Positions 15,243 through 23,832 of a stretch of 33,308 nucleotides of DNA are shown here, piece by piece. The stretch's first letter is position 1. Each line of letters starts with the position of its first letter. The stretch comes from Desulfonatronum sp. (GTDB taxonomy: Bacteria; Desulfobacterota; Desulfovibrionia; Desulfovibrionales; Desulfonatronaceae): positions 1 through 33,308 of the forward strand of contig DSBL01000073.1 in the NCBI GenBank assembly GCA_011049455.1, given 5' to 3'. A model generated the notes under the pieces. That model saw only the letters and a list, made by a program, of their open reading frames with translations, searched no databases and was not told the DNA's origin. The translations under genes were made by a program, and so were the position numbers.

Positions 15243-15740
15243 ATGATCGACATCATCCAGGCTGACATCACCACGTTGGATGTGGACGCCGTTGTCAACG
15301 CCGCCAATACGTCGCTCTTGGGCGGAGGCGGGGTGGACGGGGCCATTCACCGGGCCGCGGGGCCGCGGCTTCTGGAGGCTTGTCGAACCATTGGCGGCTG
15401 TCCCACGGGCGAGGCCAGGATCACGCCCGGATTCAACCTGCCCGCGCGCTTCGTGATTCACACCGTGGGGCCGGTCTGGCACGGCGGCCATCAGGATGAG
15501 GCCGAACTTCTGGCCTCATGCTACCGCAACAGTCTGAATCTGGCCTTGGCCCACCGGGTCCGCTCCATGGCCTTTCCCTCCATCAGCACTGGCGCATACG
15601 GCTATCCCAAGGAAGCGGCGGCACGCATCGCCCTGGGGGTTATGAACGCATACCAGGAAAAGTTCGAGCGGATCATCGCCTGCTGCTTCGGTGCCGCGGA
15701 TCTGGATCTCTACCGGATGATGGCGCACGATACGCAATGA
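15243..15740 (+). CDS. Macrodomain protein, O-acetyl-ADP-ribose deacetylase (YmdB-like)
   Basis: A 165-residue single macrodomain with the start ATG preceded by AAGGAGG at optimal distance. The ADP-ribose pocket is visible as [20 protein letters not shown] with Asn22 and Asp32, the catalytic pair in YmdB-type enzymes, and as [12 protein letters not shown] in the phosphate loop. It would hydrolyse O-acetyl-ADP-ribose or mono-ADP-ribosyl bonds in the cytoplasm. It stands alone between the HAD gene and a 377-base gap. No ADP-ribosyltransferase partner is nearby, so it is probably a housekeeping enzyme. Confidence 0.92.
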   Translation: MIDIIQADITTLDVDAVVNAANTSLLGGGGVDGAIHRAAGPRLLEACRTIGGCPTGEARITPGFNLPARFVIHTVGPVWHGGHQDEAELLASCYRNSLNLALAHRVRSMAFPSISTGAYGYPKEAAARIALGVMNAYQEKFERIIACCFGAADLDLYRMMAHDTQ

Positions 15741-15923
15741 TCTTTGAATCGGCCTGATCACCAACACCAGCTGCCTTGCATGCCGCAAAAGCACCGGAGA
15801 CCGTCACCCGCCTTGGGTGCGTGGGTCGAAAGCGATGCGCCGAACACGTGTGGCCATTTACCAAGCCGTCATTTTCCGATAAAAGACCGTTCATGCGTCA
15901 AGTTTTTGCAACGCTCGTCGCGG

Positions 15924-16028
15924 CCTGGGGGCCCTTGATTCCGCCCGGCTCGACGCGAAGCGGGGGGCATCATGGGAAGAATTCCCCCATCGCGACCCTT
16001 GCCGGACATTCGGTCGCCGGCCCCCAGG
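15924..16028 (+). ncRNA. Candidate structured RNA or GC-rich intergenic element
   Basis: The 377-base gap 15741-16117 has no convincing gene but contains nested complementarity. A closing stem CCTGGGGGCC (15924-15933) pairs perfectly with GGCCCCCAGG (16019-16028). Inside it, GGGGG (15962-15966) can pair with CCCCC (15984-15988), and GCGACC (15992-15997) pairs with GGTCGC (16012-16017). A closing helix around internal hairpins is the usual architecture of structured RNAs. It lies 89 bases upstream of the kinase-like gene, so a leader role is possible, but the strand and any function are unproven. It may instead be a dispersed repeat. Confidence 0.35.
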
Positions 16029-16117
16029 AAGGCGATAATCGTCGCCGGAAGCGATTGCGTGACGTTCCAGAAACAACCAAAGCAACATGACCCCTCGTAC
16101 CCGACAGGAGGTGCATC

Positions 16118-17083
16118 GTGGACAATGCGGTATGGGAACGGATGCAGCGGGTGTTGCCTTCCCTTTCCCTCAGGGATCGCGGCGATATCTATACCGACAC
16201 CACCGAATTCATGAGTATTTCATACGGGGATGTCATCTCTCTGGGAAACCGGCTCTTTGCCGTGCTCCGGGACGAGGCTGAACGGCGTTTCGGCATGGAA
16301 GACCCCAAGTACTGGGTCAAACGCTGCCGGGATCTGGAAACAGAAGAACAATACATCCTCAAACTGGTGTTCCACGAACGTTTTGAACAGAACATCGGCT
16401 CCATAACCATCCAATGCTTTCGCAGTCCTGAAAAGGAATCCCGCATCCTCGACCGCGTCAAAAACGACGCCCGCTTCATGCAGGGCATCACCCTGCATGA
16501 CGTGGCCGGCAATCCCGTCCGCGTCCTGGAATTGATTCGGGGCCGAAGCCTGGACAATGTGATCGAAGATATCGACGCTGATCACCGGACCTATTTTTAT
16601 GAACTGTTCCCGGGTATTCTGGAAAAATTCATCGGCACCTGTGAAGCCATTGTTTTTTTACACGACCATGGGGAAAAACATGGAGACATCCGCCGGGACC
16701 ATATCTGGATCGAACACCGAACCGGCCGCTACCGTTGGATCGATTTCGACTATGCCTACGAATCCACGGAAAATCCCTTTGGTCTGGACCTGTTCGGTCT
16801 GGGAAACATTCTGATGTTCATCACTGGCCAGGGCATTCACACCACCCATGAACTGGCCGCAACCCAAAAGGGAAAGGAAATCCTCTCCACCCTGAATCCT
16901 GAGGATTTTTCCCTTTTGTTTCCCAACCGCCTGTTCAATCTCCGAAAGATGTTCCCCTATATCCCTGAGGAACTGAACAGGGTGCTGCTGCGTTTCTCGG
17001 CCGGAACCTATGTATTTTACGAAACCGTGGAAGAAATGCTCCAGGATCTCAAACCCTGCCTGTCATGCCTGCCCAAAACCTGA
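16118..17083 (+). CDS. Protein-kinase-like protein (atypical catalytic loop)
   Basis: A 321-residue protein starting at GTG 16118, chosen because AGGAGG lies six bases upstream. It has a kinase-like fold: Lys82 in YILKLVFHERF, a likely helix-C glutamate near 105-107, the catalytic loop HGDIRRDHIWIE with Asp190, and WIDFDYAYE with Asp209 at the DFG position. The asparagine normally found five residues after the catalytic aspartate is a histidine (His195). The HGD form recalls aminoglycoside-phosphotransferase-type kinases. It may phosphorylate proteins or small molecules, or be a pseudokinase. A universal stress protein gene follows after 41 bases, suggesting a two-gene stress unit. Confidence 0.72.
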   Translation: MDNAVWERMQRVLPSLSLRDRGDIYTDTTEFMSISYGDVISLGNRLFAVLRDEAERRFGMEDPKYWVKRCRDLETEEQYILKLVFHERFEQNIGSITIQCFRSPEKESRILDRVKNDARFMQGITLHDVAGNPVRVLELIRGRSLDNVIEDIDADHRTYFYELFPGILEKFIGTCEAIVFLHDHGEKHGDIRRDHIWIEHRTGRYRWIDFDYAYESTENPFGLDLFGLGNILMFITGQGIHTTHELAATQKGKEILSTLNPEDFSLLFPNRLFNLRKMFPYIPEELNRVLLRFSAGTYVFYETVEEMLQDLKPCLSCLPKT

Positions 17084-17124
17084 GCAGAAGAAGCGGGATC
17101 CCCCTCTAACATCCGGAGGAAGCT

Positions 17125-17610
17125 ATGAATTTCAAAAAGATCCTTGTGGCCGTGGATGCCTCGGAAAATTCAGCCCGGGCCGTCGAGTACACGGGAATAA
17201 TGATTGGCCAAACCCCGGGGTTTCAAATTCATCTGTTGTATGTGGAACGCCATCCGGAACGGGACATCTTTCCCGACGACGCATCCTGGAAAAACGCCTG
17301 TCAGGAAGAAGAACAAAATATCCGCGATTTTCTGGCCCAGGCCCGAGGCATGCTCGAGAACAAAGGCGTCCAACATGAGGCCATCTCCGTGGACTATGCG
17401 TCCTCGGGGTCCTGCTCCACGGGCCCGCAGCGCAGCAGCAAGGGGCACAGCGTGGCCAATCACATTCTCAAGGTGCATCAGGAGGGCGGCTATGGAACCG
17501 TTGTCGTGGGCCGCAGGGGAGTGTCCAAGGCCGAGGAGTTTCTTTTCGGGAGCGTGACCACCAAGATCATCCACAACGCCAAGGATTGCACGGTCTGGGT
17601 GGTGGAATAG
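17125..17610 (+). CDS. Universal stress protein, UspA family
   Basis: A 161-residue UspA-fold protein with GGAGG upstream of its ATG. It begins MNFKKILVAVDASENSARAV, the usual first strand and nucleotide-binding aspartate. The ATP-binding signature is GRRGVSKAEEFLFGSV (G-2x-G-9x-GS). It ends with the classic HNAKDCTVWVVE strand. ATP-binding Usp proteins act in the cytoplasm as dimers in stress survival. An unusual Ser/Gly-rich insert (SSGSCSTGPQRSSKGHS, about residues 93-109) precedes the signature. It follows the kinase-like gene and converges on the RND pump gene with only four bases between their stops. Confidence 0.9.
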   Translation: MNFKKILVAVDASENSARAVEYTGIMIGQTPGFQIHLLYVERHPERDIFPDDASWKNACQEEEQNIRDFLAQARGMLENKGVQHEAISVDYASSGSCSTGPQRSSKGHSVANHILKVHQEGGYGTVVVGRRGVSKAEEFLFGSVTTKIIHNAKDCTVWVVE

Positions 17611-17614
17611 ACCA

Positions 17615-20600
17615 TTATTTCGAAAGACCGTGCAACCCCCGGGCCACCCGGGGCAGCCCCTTGGAAAACGAACAGAGCACCGGCACCACCACCAGGGTCA
17701 GCAAAGTGGCCACGGCCAGACCGAAGACCACGGCCACGGCCATGGGGCCCCACCACTGGGCCGACTCCCCGCCGATGTTCCAGGCCATGTTCTTGAAGTC
17801 AAAGCTCACGCCCGTGGCCATGGGCAGCAGCCCCAGGATGGTGGTGATGGCCGTGAGCATCACCGGACGGAAACGGATCAATCCGGCCCGCATCAGGGCC
17901 TCTGTGCGTTCCATGCCCCGACTCAGAAGCTGCATGTAGTAATCGATGAGCACGATGGCGTTGTTCACCACCACCCCGGCCAGGCTGATCACGCCGACTC
18001 CGGTCATGATGATCCCAAAGGCCGTGTTCGTGACCAAAAGACCGAAAAACACGCCGATCAGGGACAGCAGGACCGAAGCCAGGATGATCAGGGCGGGAAT
18101 GATGGAATTGAACTGGGTGATCAGCACCAGGAATATCAAGAAGAGCACTGCGGCAAAGGCCTTGCTCAGAAAGTCCTGGGCCTTGGCCTGTTCCTCCTGT
18201 TCGCCGGTGAACTGGTAGGAATAGCCCCCGGGCCACTCAAACCCGGTCAAACGGTTCTCAATATCCCGCAGCACGTCGTTGGCCAGCCGACCGGAGACCG
18301 AGGCCGACACCGTGACCACCCTGCGCTGGTTCAAACGCATGATGTCCCCAACACCGCTGGCCAGTTCCACCCGGGCGACACTGGTCAGGGGAACAGGCTC
18401 GCCCCGTGGGCCGGATACCGTCAGCCGGCGCAGGGATTCCAGGGAATCCCGCGCCTGCTCGGGCAGCCGGGCCGTAATGTCGTATTCGTCCCGATCGTCA
18501 CGCAACACCCCCACGCGGACACCGCCCACCGCGGCCTTGACCGTGTAGGCGATGGTGTAGGTGTCCAGCCCCAGAAGCGCGGCCTTTTCCTTGTTTACAT
18601 TGATCCGGATTTCCGGCTTGCCATAGACGTAATTGTCCTTCAGATCCACCAGGCCGGGGATGTCGCGGATATTCCGGCGCACTTGGGCGGCCAATTCTCC
18701 CAGAACGCGGATGTCCCTGCCGGAAATTTCAATGTTCACGGGCGGGCCTGTGGGCGGCCCGTTCTCTTCATTTTCCACCTGCACCTCGGCCCCGGCAATG
18801 ACCGCCAGGACACGTTCGCGAATCTCGTCCACGGTTTTGGCGGAGGATTGACTCCGCTCGGCAAAGTCCTTGAAGTCCAAAACAACCCTGCTCAAATGCG
18901 TGCCCGGCCCGCCCGCGGCAAAAGGGTCGCCGCCGGCTGAACCGACATTGGCAATCACATGCTTGATGTCCTCGTATTCCAAGACAACGGCCTCCACCTG
19001 GGCCACCAATTGATCCGAAGCGTCCAGGCTGGTCCCTTCGGGAGCGCGGATATGCACGTAAGCCCGGTTGGGATCGGTTTCGGGGAAAAACTCCACCCCC
19101 TTGCCCCACCGGGCAAAGCCGCCCATGGACGCGATCAGCAACACAACGGAAGCGGCCAGGACGATCACGCGATGGCCCAAAGACCACCTGAGAAGCCCCG
19201 CATAAATCCGTTTGACCCATGCCTCGCGCTGGAGCCCGCCGGAATCGTCAGAATTGTTGGCTGTAGTCCTGCGCACGGTCTGGTAGCGGGCCGAAAGCAC
19301 CGGGTTGACCACCAGGGCGATGAACAGCGACGCCGTGAGGACCATGATCAGGGTCTTGGGCAGAAACATCATGAACTCGCCCATGATGCCCGGCCAGAAA
19401 AGCAGGGGGATAAACGCGGACAAGGTGGTCAAGGTGGCCGTGATCACGGGCCAGGCCACCTGGTTCGTGCCGATTCGCGCGGCCGCCTGTCTGGTCTCGC
19501 CCTGCTGCATGTGCCGGTAGATGTTCTCCACGATGACGATGCCGTTGTCCACGAGCATGCCCAGGGCCAAAATCAGGGAAAAAAGCACGACCATGTTCAA
19601 GGTCACTCCGAAAGCGGCCAGCAGGACAAAACCCATGAACATGGAATAGGGAATGGCCAACGCCACGAACACGGCGGAACGTCCGCCGATAAAGGCCAAA
19701 ATGACCGCCAGCACGAGAATCAGGCCGGTGAGGATATTGTTTTCCAGTTCCGCGACAATATCCCGCACATACTCGGACATGTCCGAAGAGATGTCCAACT
19801 GCAGGTTCGAAGGCAGGGTCACACGGGCCTGGTCCACCATGGCCCGGACCTCGTCGCAGATGCGCACGATGTTTTCCCCGCTGCGCTTCTGCACGGCCAG
19901 GGTCACGCTGGGCCGGCCGTTGATCCGGGACCGGGTCAACGCATCCTTGTGCGTATCCTCGATCCGGGCCACATCCCGCAAGTATACTGGTCGGCCGTCG
20001 CGCACAAAGGCCACGATGGAGAAGATCTCCTCCGGATGCTTGAAATCCTCGGGCACCCGAACCAGATAGCGGGTCTGGCCGATGTCCATGCTCCCGCCGG
20101 GCATGTTCACATTGCCCTGGGTCACGGCCTGGATCATGCTCGAAAAGGGCACGTTGTAGGCTTGAATGCGGTCCAGGTCGAACTCCACCCTGATTTCCCG
20201 CTCCAGACCGCCGCTTTCCAGCACATTGAGCACGCCTGGAATGGTTTCGATCCGGTCCTTGAGGTCTTCTCCCCAATTCTTCAACCGGGCCAGGGAATAC
20301 GGTCCCGAGAGAACCACGCGGATCACCGGGATGTCCGAGAAATTGATCTCTTCCACCACCGGATCATCTTCCAGGTCCGCCGGCAGATCCGCCTTGGCCT
20401 GGTCCACCTTGACCCGCACCTTTTGCAGGGCGTCGTCAATATCCACCGTGGGCAAAAACTTCACCGCCACCGTGGACAGCCCTTCCGCGGAACTGGCCCT
20501 GATCTCCTCCACTCCGGAAAGCCCCTTGAGCTTGCGCTCAATGGGCATGGTGATCAGGGTTTCCATGTCTTCGGGCGCCACGCCTTCGTAAGTGGTGGTC

Positions 20601-20740
20601 ACGAAAACGTACGGGATGGTGATGTCCGGAAAGGCCTCCCGGGGCAGGGTCAGGTAGGAATGCACGCCCACGACCACCAGGATCACCAACAGGGTCAGGA
20701 CCGTGGCTTGACGGCGCAGGGCCCATTCGTTGACGATCAT
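17615..20740 (-). CDS. RND-family efflux pump, inner-membrane subunit
   Basis: A 1041-residue protein of normal length for hydrophobe/amphiphile RND transporters, which export drugs, bile-salt-like amphiphiles or metals using the proton gradient. It has the N-terminal membrane helix, a large periplasmic loop (about residues 35-330) beginning with PREAFPDI, a block of helices with LALGMLVDNGIVIVENIYRH (about 391-410), a second periplasmic loop and a final helix block. In AcrB terms the relay aspartate pair is Asp398-Asn399, and the helix-10 lysine is replaced by Asn (about 926, VVVNNAIV). The start overlaps the membrane fusion gene by four bases (ATGA). Substrate unknown. Confidence 0.9.
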   Translation of the reverse strand: MIVNEWALRRQATVLTLLVILVVVGVHSYLTLPREAFPDITIPYVFVTTTYEGVAPEDMETLITMPIERKLKGLSGVEEIRASSAEGLSTVAVKFLPTVDIDDALQKVRVKVDQAKADLPADLEDDPVVEEINFSDIPVIRVVLSGPYSLARLKNWGEDLKDRIETIPGVLNVLESGGLEREIRVEFDLDRIQAYNVPFSSMIQAVTQGNVNMPGGSMDIGQTRYLVRVPEDFKHPEEIFSIVAFVRDGRPVYLRDVARIEDTHKDALTRSRINGRPSVTLAVQKRSGENIVRICDEVRAMVDQARVTLPSNLQLDISSDMSEYVRDIVAELENNILTGLILVLAVILAFIGGRSAVFVALAIPYSMFMGFVLLAAFGVTLNMVVLFSLILALGMLVDNGIVIVENIYRHMQQGETRQAAARIGTNQVAWPVITATLTTLSAFIPLLFWPGIMGEFMMFLPKTLIMVLTASLFIALVVNPVLSARYQTVRRTTANNSDDSGGLQREAWVKRIYAGLLRWSLGHRVIVLAASVVLLIASMGGFARWGKGVEFFPETDPNRAYVHIRAPEGTSLDASDQLVAQVEAVVLEYEDIKHVIANVGSAGGDPFAAGGPGTHLSRVVLDFKDFAERSQSSAKTVDEIRERVLAVIAGAEVQVENEENGPPTGPPVNIEISGRDIRVLGELAAQVRRNIRDIPGLVDLKDNYVYGKPEIRINVNKEKAALLGLDTYTIAYTVKAAVGGVRVGVLRDDRDEYDITARLPEQARDSLESLRRLTVSGPRGEPVPLTSVARVELASGVGDIMRLNQRRVVTVSASVSGRLANDVLRDIENRLTGFEWPGGYSYQFTGEQEEQAKAQDFLSKAFAAVLFLIFLVLITQFNSIIPALIILASVLLSLIGVFFGLLVTNTAFGIIMTGVGVISLAGVVVNNAIVLIDYYMQLLSRGMERTEALMRAGLIRFRPVMLTAITTILGLLPMATGVSFDFKNMAWNIGGESAQWWGPMAVAVVFGLAVATLLTLVVVPVLCSFSKGLPRVARGLHGLSK

Positions 20741-21768
20741 TGTACCGTCACCAAGGTGCCGTCTTCCACTTCACGCTGCCCGGCGACGATCAGACGATCT
20801 CCGATAGCAAGTCCTCGAACGATCTGCACGCGATCCCGCTCAATCACGCCGATCTCCACCGTCCTGGCCCGGGCCGCCCCGTTTTCCTCGACATACACCA
20901 GACGTTCCCCGCCACGATCAATCAAGGCGGACAGGGGCGCGGCCACGCCTTCGGGAATCACCCGGCGCACGAAAGCCACCCGGGCGATCATTCCCGGCCG
21001 GATCATTCCGTCCGGATTGTCAACCAGCACCTGAACGCGAAAGGTCTTGGTCGCCGGATCCGCCTTCAAGGCCACAAAATCCACCACCCCGGTAAAATCC
21101 TGCTCCTGGAACGCGTCCACCGCGACCCGTACGTCCTGTCCCTTTGTTAAGAAACGGACATCCATCTCCGGGACTTGCACCTGAAACTTGATGGTGTCGA
21201 TGTTCACCAGTTCCAGCATGATCTGGCCCCGGTCCACGAACTCTCCGGATTCGATGAAAAGATCGTTCACCCGTCCCGTCATGGGCGCCCGGACCAGACC
21301 TCGGTTGTACTCGATCTCGCTTTGCCGCAAGGCTTCCCGGGCCAAAACATGCTCCACCCTGACCTTGTCCAGCTCCTCCTCGGAAATGATGCTCTCCTGG
21401 AATAACTGTTCTCTCCTGCGAAGCTGGTCCTCGATCAGCTCGAAGGTGGCCCGAGCACTGGCCAGTTCCGCGCCCAGGGCCGTGACGTCGATATGGACCA
21501 GGACCTGATTCAAGACCACGCGGTCTCCCTCGCGCACCAGAAGCTTCTCCACCCGCCCGGCGGTTTCCGCGGCCAGGCGCACTTCCAGCCAGGACGTGGC
21601 CTCTCCGGGCAAAACAACCACGTCATGAAGCGTTTCCGGAACAATCTCCCGGAGCTGGACATTCACGCGGCGCGGCTGGTCTGCTTCGGCAGGGGAATGC
21701 TCCCCGGAGGAATTGGAACAGGCGGCAAGCAATCCGAAAAACAGCAGCACCGCGAGAATGCGCCACAT
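20737..21768 (-). CDS. RND efflux membrane fusion lipoprotein (HlyD/AcrA-like)
   Basis: A periplasmic adaptor that links the RND pump to an outer-membrane channel. From the ATG at 21768 it has 343 residues and a compact lipoprotein signal MWRILAVLLFFGLLAAC with lipobox LAAC (Cys17). The frame stays open to 21900 with other possible starts at 21801 and 21813, none with a clear Shine-Dalgarno, so the start is uncertain. A split lipoyl domain (EVRLAAETAGRVEKLLV and NRGLVRAPMTGRVNDLFIE) flanks a helical hairpin (about 95-145), followed by beta-barrel and membrane-proximal domains. It overlaps the pump gene by four bases. No TolC-like gene is adjacent, so a shared channel is probably encoded elsewhere. 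Confidence 0.88.
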   Translation of the reverse strand: MWRILAVLLFFGLLAACSNSSGEHSPAEADQPRRVNVQLREIVPETLHDVVVLPGEATSWLEVRLAAETAGRVEKLLVREGDRVVLNQVLVHIDVTALGAELASARATFELIEDQLRRREQLFQESIISEEELDKVRVEHVLAREALRQSEIEYNRGLVRAPMTGRVNDLFIESGEFVDRGQIMLELVNIDTIKFQVQVPEMDVRFLTKGQDVRVAVDAFQEQDFTGVVDFVALKADPATKTFRVQVLVDNPDGMIRPGMIARVAFVRRVIPEGVAAPLSALIDRGGERLVYVEENGAARARTVEIGVIERDRVQIVRGLAIGDRLIVAGQREVEDGTLVTVQ

Positions 21769-22092
21769 CAGGAGATGAATGGGAAGTTCATGTGATTGCA
21801 TACAAAAAACCATGGCAAAGGGTGCAATTGAAAAAAAACCCGATAACGCGCTATCCCGATAGGGGGGAACTTGTCTAGCCCGTTGCCCGACATTGTTCAA
21901 GCAACAAGATCGTGGTCATGAATATTGACGCTTCAGGGATGGATTTCCAAAACAGGGACAAAGATCCGCCCCAGCCGAAACAATGAAAGCTGGATTTTGC
22001 CAAAAAAAGGCTTTTGTGGTACTTATTTTTTTCATTCGCGGCCGAGCCGCCGCTTTTCGCACATCCCCAATCTTATCTTTTCTGAGCCCGAC
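21769..22092. other. Divergent intergenic region between efflux and MscS/Tam units
   Basis: About 324 bases separate the two divergent units. The region is richer in A/T runs than its neighbours and includes several short complementary pairs, such as CGGC/GCCG near 22040 and GTTG/CAAC near 21880-21904. I see no convincing gene, promoter match or operator. Regulatory sites for both units are expected here. Confidence 0.4.
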
Positions 22093-23832
22093 ATGATGAT
22101 CATACTTCACTCTTTTCGCACGTGCCGCTTCTTCGCCCTTTTCCTCCTTTGCCTGCTCATTGCCGCGCCCACGGCATTATTGGCCCAAAACAGCCACCAG
22201 CCAGCCAGGATCGACCAATCCTCCCCCGCTGACAGCCGGCTGGCCGCAGCCCGTTCCCAGCTGGCCGGCATTGCCGCGTCCATCCAGGACAGAAGAGAGC
22301 ATCTGGAAGAATTGCGCCAACAATGGGCAGCCGCGCAGACCGCATCGGAAAAAACCGAACTGGAACAGGAAATCGCCGAGCTGGAAGAACTGATCCAGGC
22401 CTCGCGCAACTCCTTTGAATCCATTGCCACGGGCGGCGTGGACAGCACGATTTTCAGGGATCATCCGGACCAGCCTTTCAACTGGCAGCAGGACCTGTTC
22501 CAGATCATCGAGCCCTTTCTGGACCAGCTCAAACGGATGACCGAAACGCCCCGGACCATAGAACGTTTGAGTTCCGAAATCTCCGACCAGGAAAGCCGCC
22601 TGACGATCATCAACCGGGCCCTGGAGCATATTGCCAGCGTCAAGGCCGGGGTGGAAGACGACGTCCTGGGCCAGCGGCTTTTGGCCCTGGAACGAGCCTG
22701 GCAACAGCGCGGCGCCGATGTCCAGCTGGAATTGGAATTGCTCCGCCAACGCCTGCTTGATTTGCGCGAAAAGCAGACATCTTTCTGGACCATGGTACAC
22801 CAGGGACTGCTCAACTTCATCACGGGCCGCGGCGTGGTCCTGGTGCTGGCCTTTTTTGCCGCCGGCACGGTCTGGTTCGTGATGCAGGCCCTGCCCAGGG
22901 TCATCAAACGGCGCAGGGATGAGCAAGCCCTTGCCTCCCGCAAACCCCACTTCCGTCTGATGACCTACGGATACCAGGCCCTTTGCGGCCTGCTTTCGCT
23001 GATCGCCCTGCTCCTGGTGCTCTATGTGTCCGGGGATTGGCTGCTCCTGGGCATTGCCCTGATCATTCTGATTTTTATCGCCATCGGGTTCAAGAACTAT
23101 CTGCCAAAATTCATGACCGAAGCCCGGTTGCTGCTGGACATGGGGCCCGTACGGGAAGGGGAGCGGGTCATCTACAACGGCATTCCCTGGCAGGTACAGT
23201 CCCTGAACATGTATTCAACCTTGGTCAACCCGGAGCTGCAGGGCGGAACCCTGCGCATGCCGCTTTCCGCTCTGGCCGACATGCTTTCCCGGCCCGTGGA
23301 ACCCGAAGAACCTTGGTTTCCCACCCGCAAGAACGACTTTGTCCTGCTTGCAGACGGCACCTTTGGACAGATATTGCTGCAAACCCCGGAAGTGGTCCAG
23401 ATGAAGGTGGTGGGATCCACCAGGACCTTTGCCACGGATTCCTTTCTCGGCTCGTCCCCGCGCAATCTTTCCCGGGACGGTTTCGGGTTTGCCGTGACCT
23501 TCGGCATTGACTACCAGCACCAAGCCATCTGCCTGGAAGAAGTTCCCGGCATCTTCGATGCGGCAGTCACGGCCGCGCTCAAAGCGTCCCCGGTCGCTGA
23601 TTCCCTGGAAGCTGTGCTCGTGGACTTCAAGGAAGCCGGAGCATCGTCCCTGGATTACCTCATTTTCGTGAACATGAGCGGCCAGGCCGCGGGCTCCTAC
23701 TGGGCCGTCGGCCGGATCATTCAACAGGCCTGCGTCCGGGTATGCAATGAACGCGGTTGGATCATCCCCTTCACCCAGTTGACGGTGCATCAGGGAGACG
23801 GGTTTGACGCCTTGCGCAACACCCGGAAATAG
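22093..23832 (+). CDS. MscS-like membrane protein with periplasmic coiled coil
   Basis: From the ATG at 22093 (579 residues) it begins with a signal peptide (hydrophobic LCLLIAAPTALLAQ). A long predicted coiled coil follows (about residues 46-112, rich in EL/EQ heptads) and a second helical part to about 235. Three membrane segments lie near 246-266, 294-312 and 316-334, then a domain with VREGERVIYNGIPWQVQS and TLRMPLSAL that resembles the beta domain of MscS channels. Small-conductance mechanosensitive channels release solutes under hypo-osmotic stress. The start lacks a good ribosome binding site; an upstream extension has no protein character. Its 3' end overlaps the TamA gene by 29 bases. 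Confidence 0.72.
   Translation: MMIILHSFRTCRFFALFLLCLLIAAPTALLAQNSHQPARIDQSSPADSRLAAARSQLAGIAASIQDRREHLEELRQQWAAAQTASEKTELEQEIAELEELIQASRNSFESIATGGVDSTIFRDHPDQPFNWQQDLFQIIEPFLDQLKRMTETPRTIERLSSEISDQESRLTIINRALEHIASVKAGVEDDVLGQRLLALERAWQQRGADVQLELELLRQRLLDLREKQTSFWTMVHQGLLNFITGRGVVLVLAFFAAGTVWFVMQALPRVIKRRRDEQALASRKPHFRLMTYGYQALCGLLSLIALLLVLYVSGDWLLLGIALIILIFIAIGFKNYLPKFMTEARLLLDMGPVREGERVIYNGIPWQVQSLNMYSTLVNPELQGGTLRMPLSALADMLSRPVEPEEPWFPTRKNDFVLLADGTFGQILLQTPEVVQMKVVGSTRTFATDSFLGSSPRNLSRDGFGFAVTFGIDYQHQAICLEEVPGIFDAAVTAALKASPVADSLEAVLVDFKEAGASSLDYLIFVNMSGQAAGSYWAVGRIIQQACVRVCNERGWIIPFTQLTVHQGDGFDALRNTRK

Noticed and set aside
15776-16090. A 104-codon plus-strand frame in the gap before the kinase-like gene
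   Set aside because: No ribosome binding site and basic, proline/glycine-rich composition typical of a GC-rich structured non-coding region; the nested stems explain the sequence better.
18959-21034. A 691-codon plus-strand frame opposite the RND pump and fusion genes
   Set aside because: Histidine/glycine/glutamine-rich antisense shadow of a clear efflux operon.
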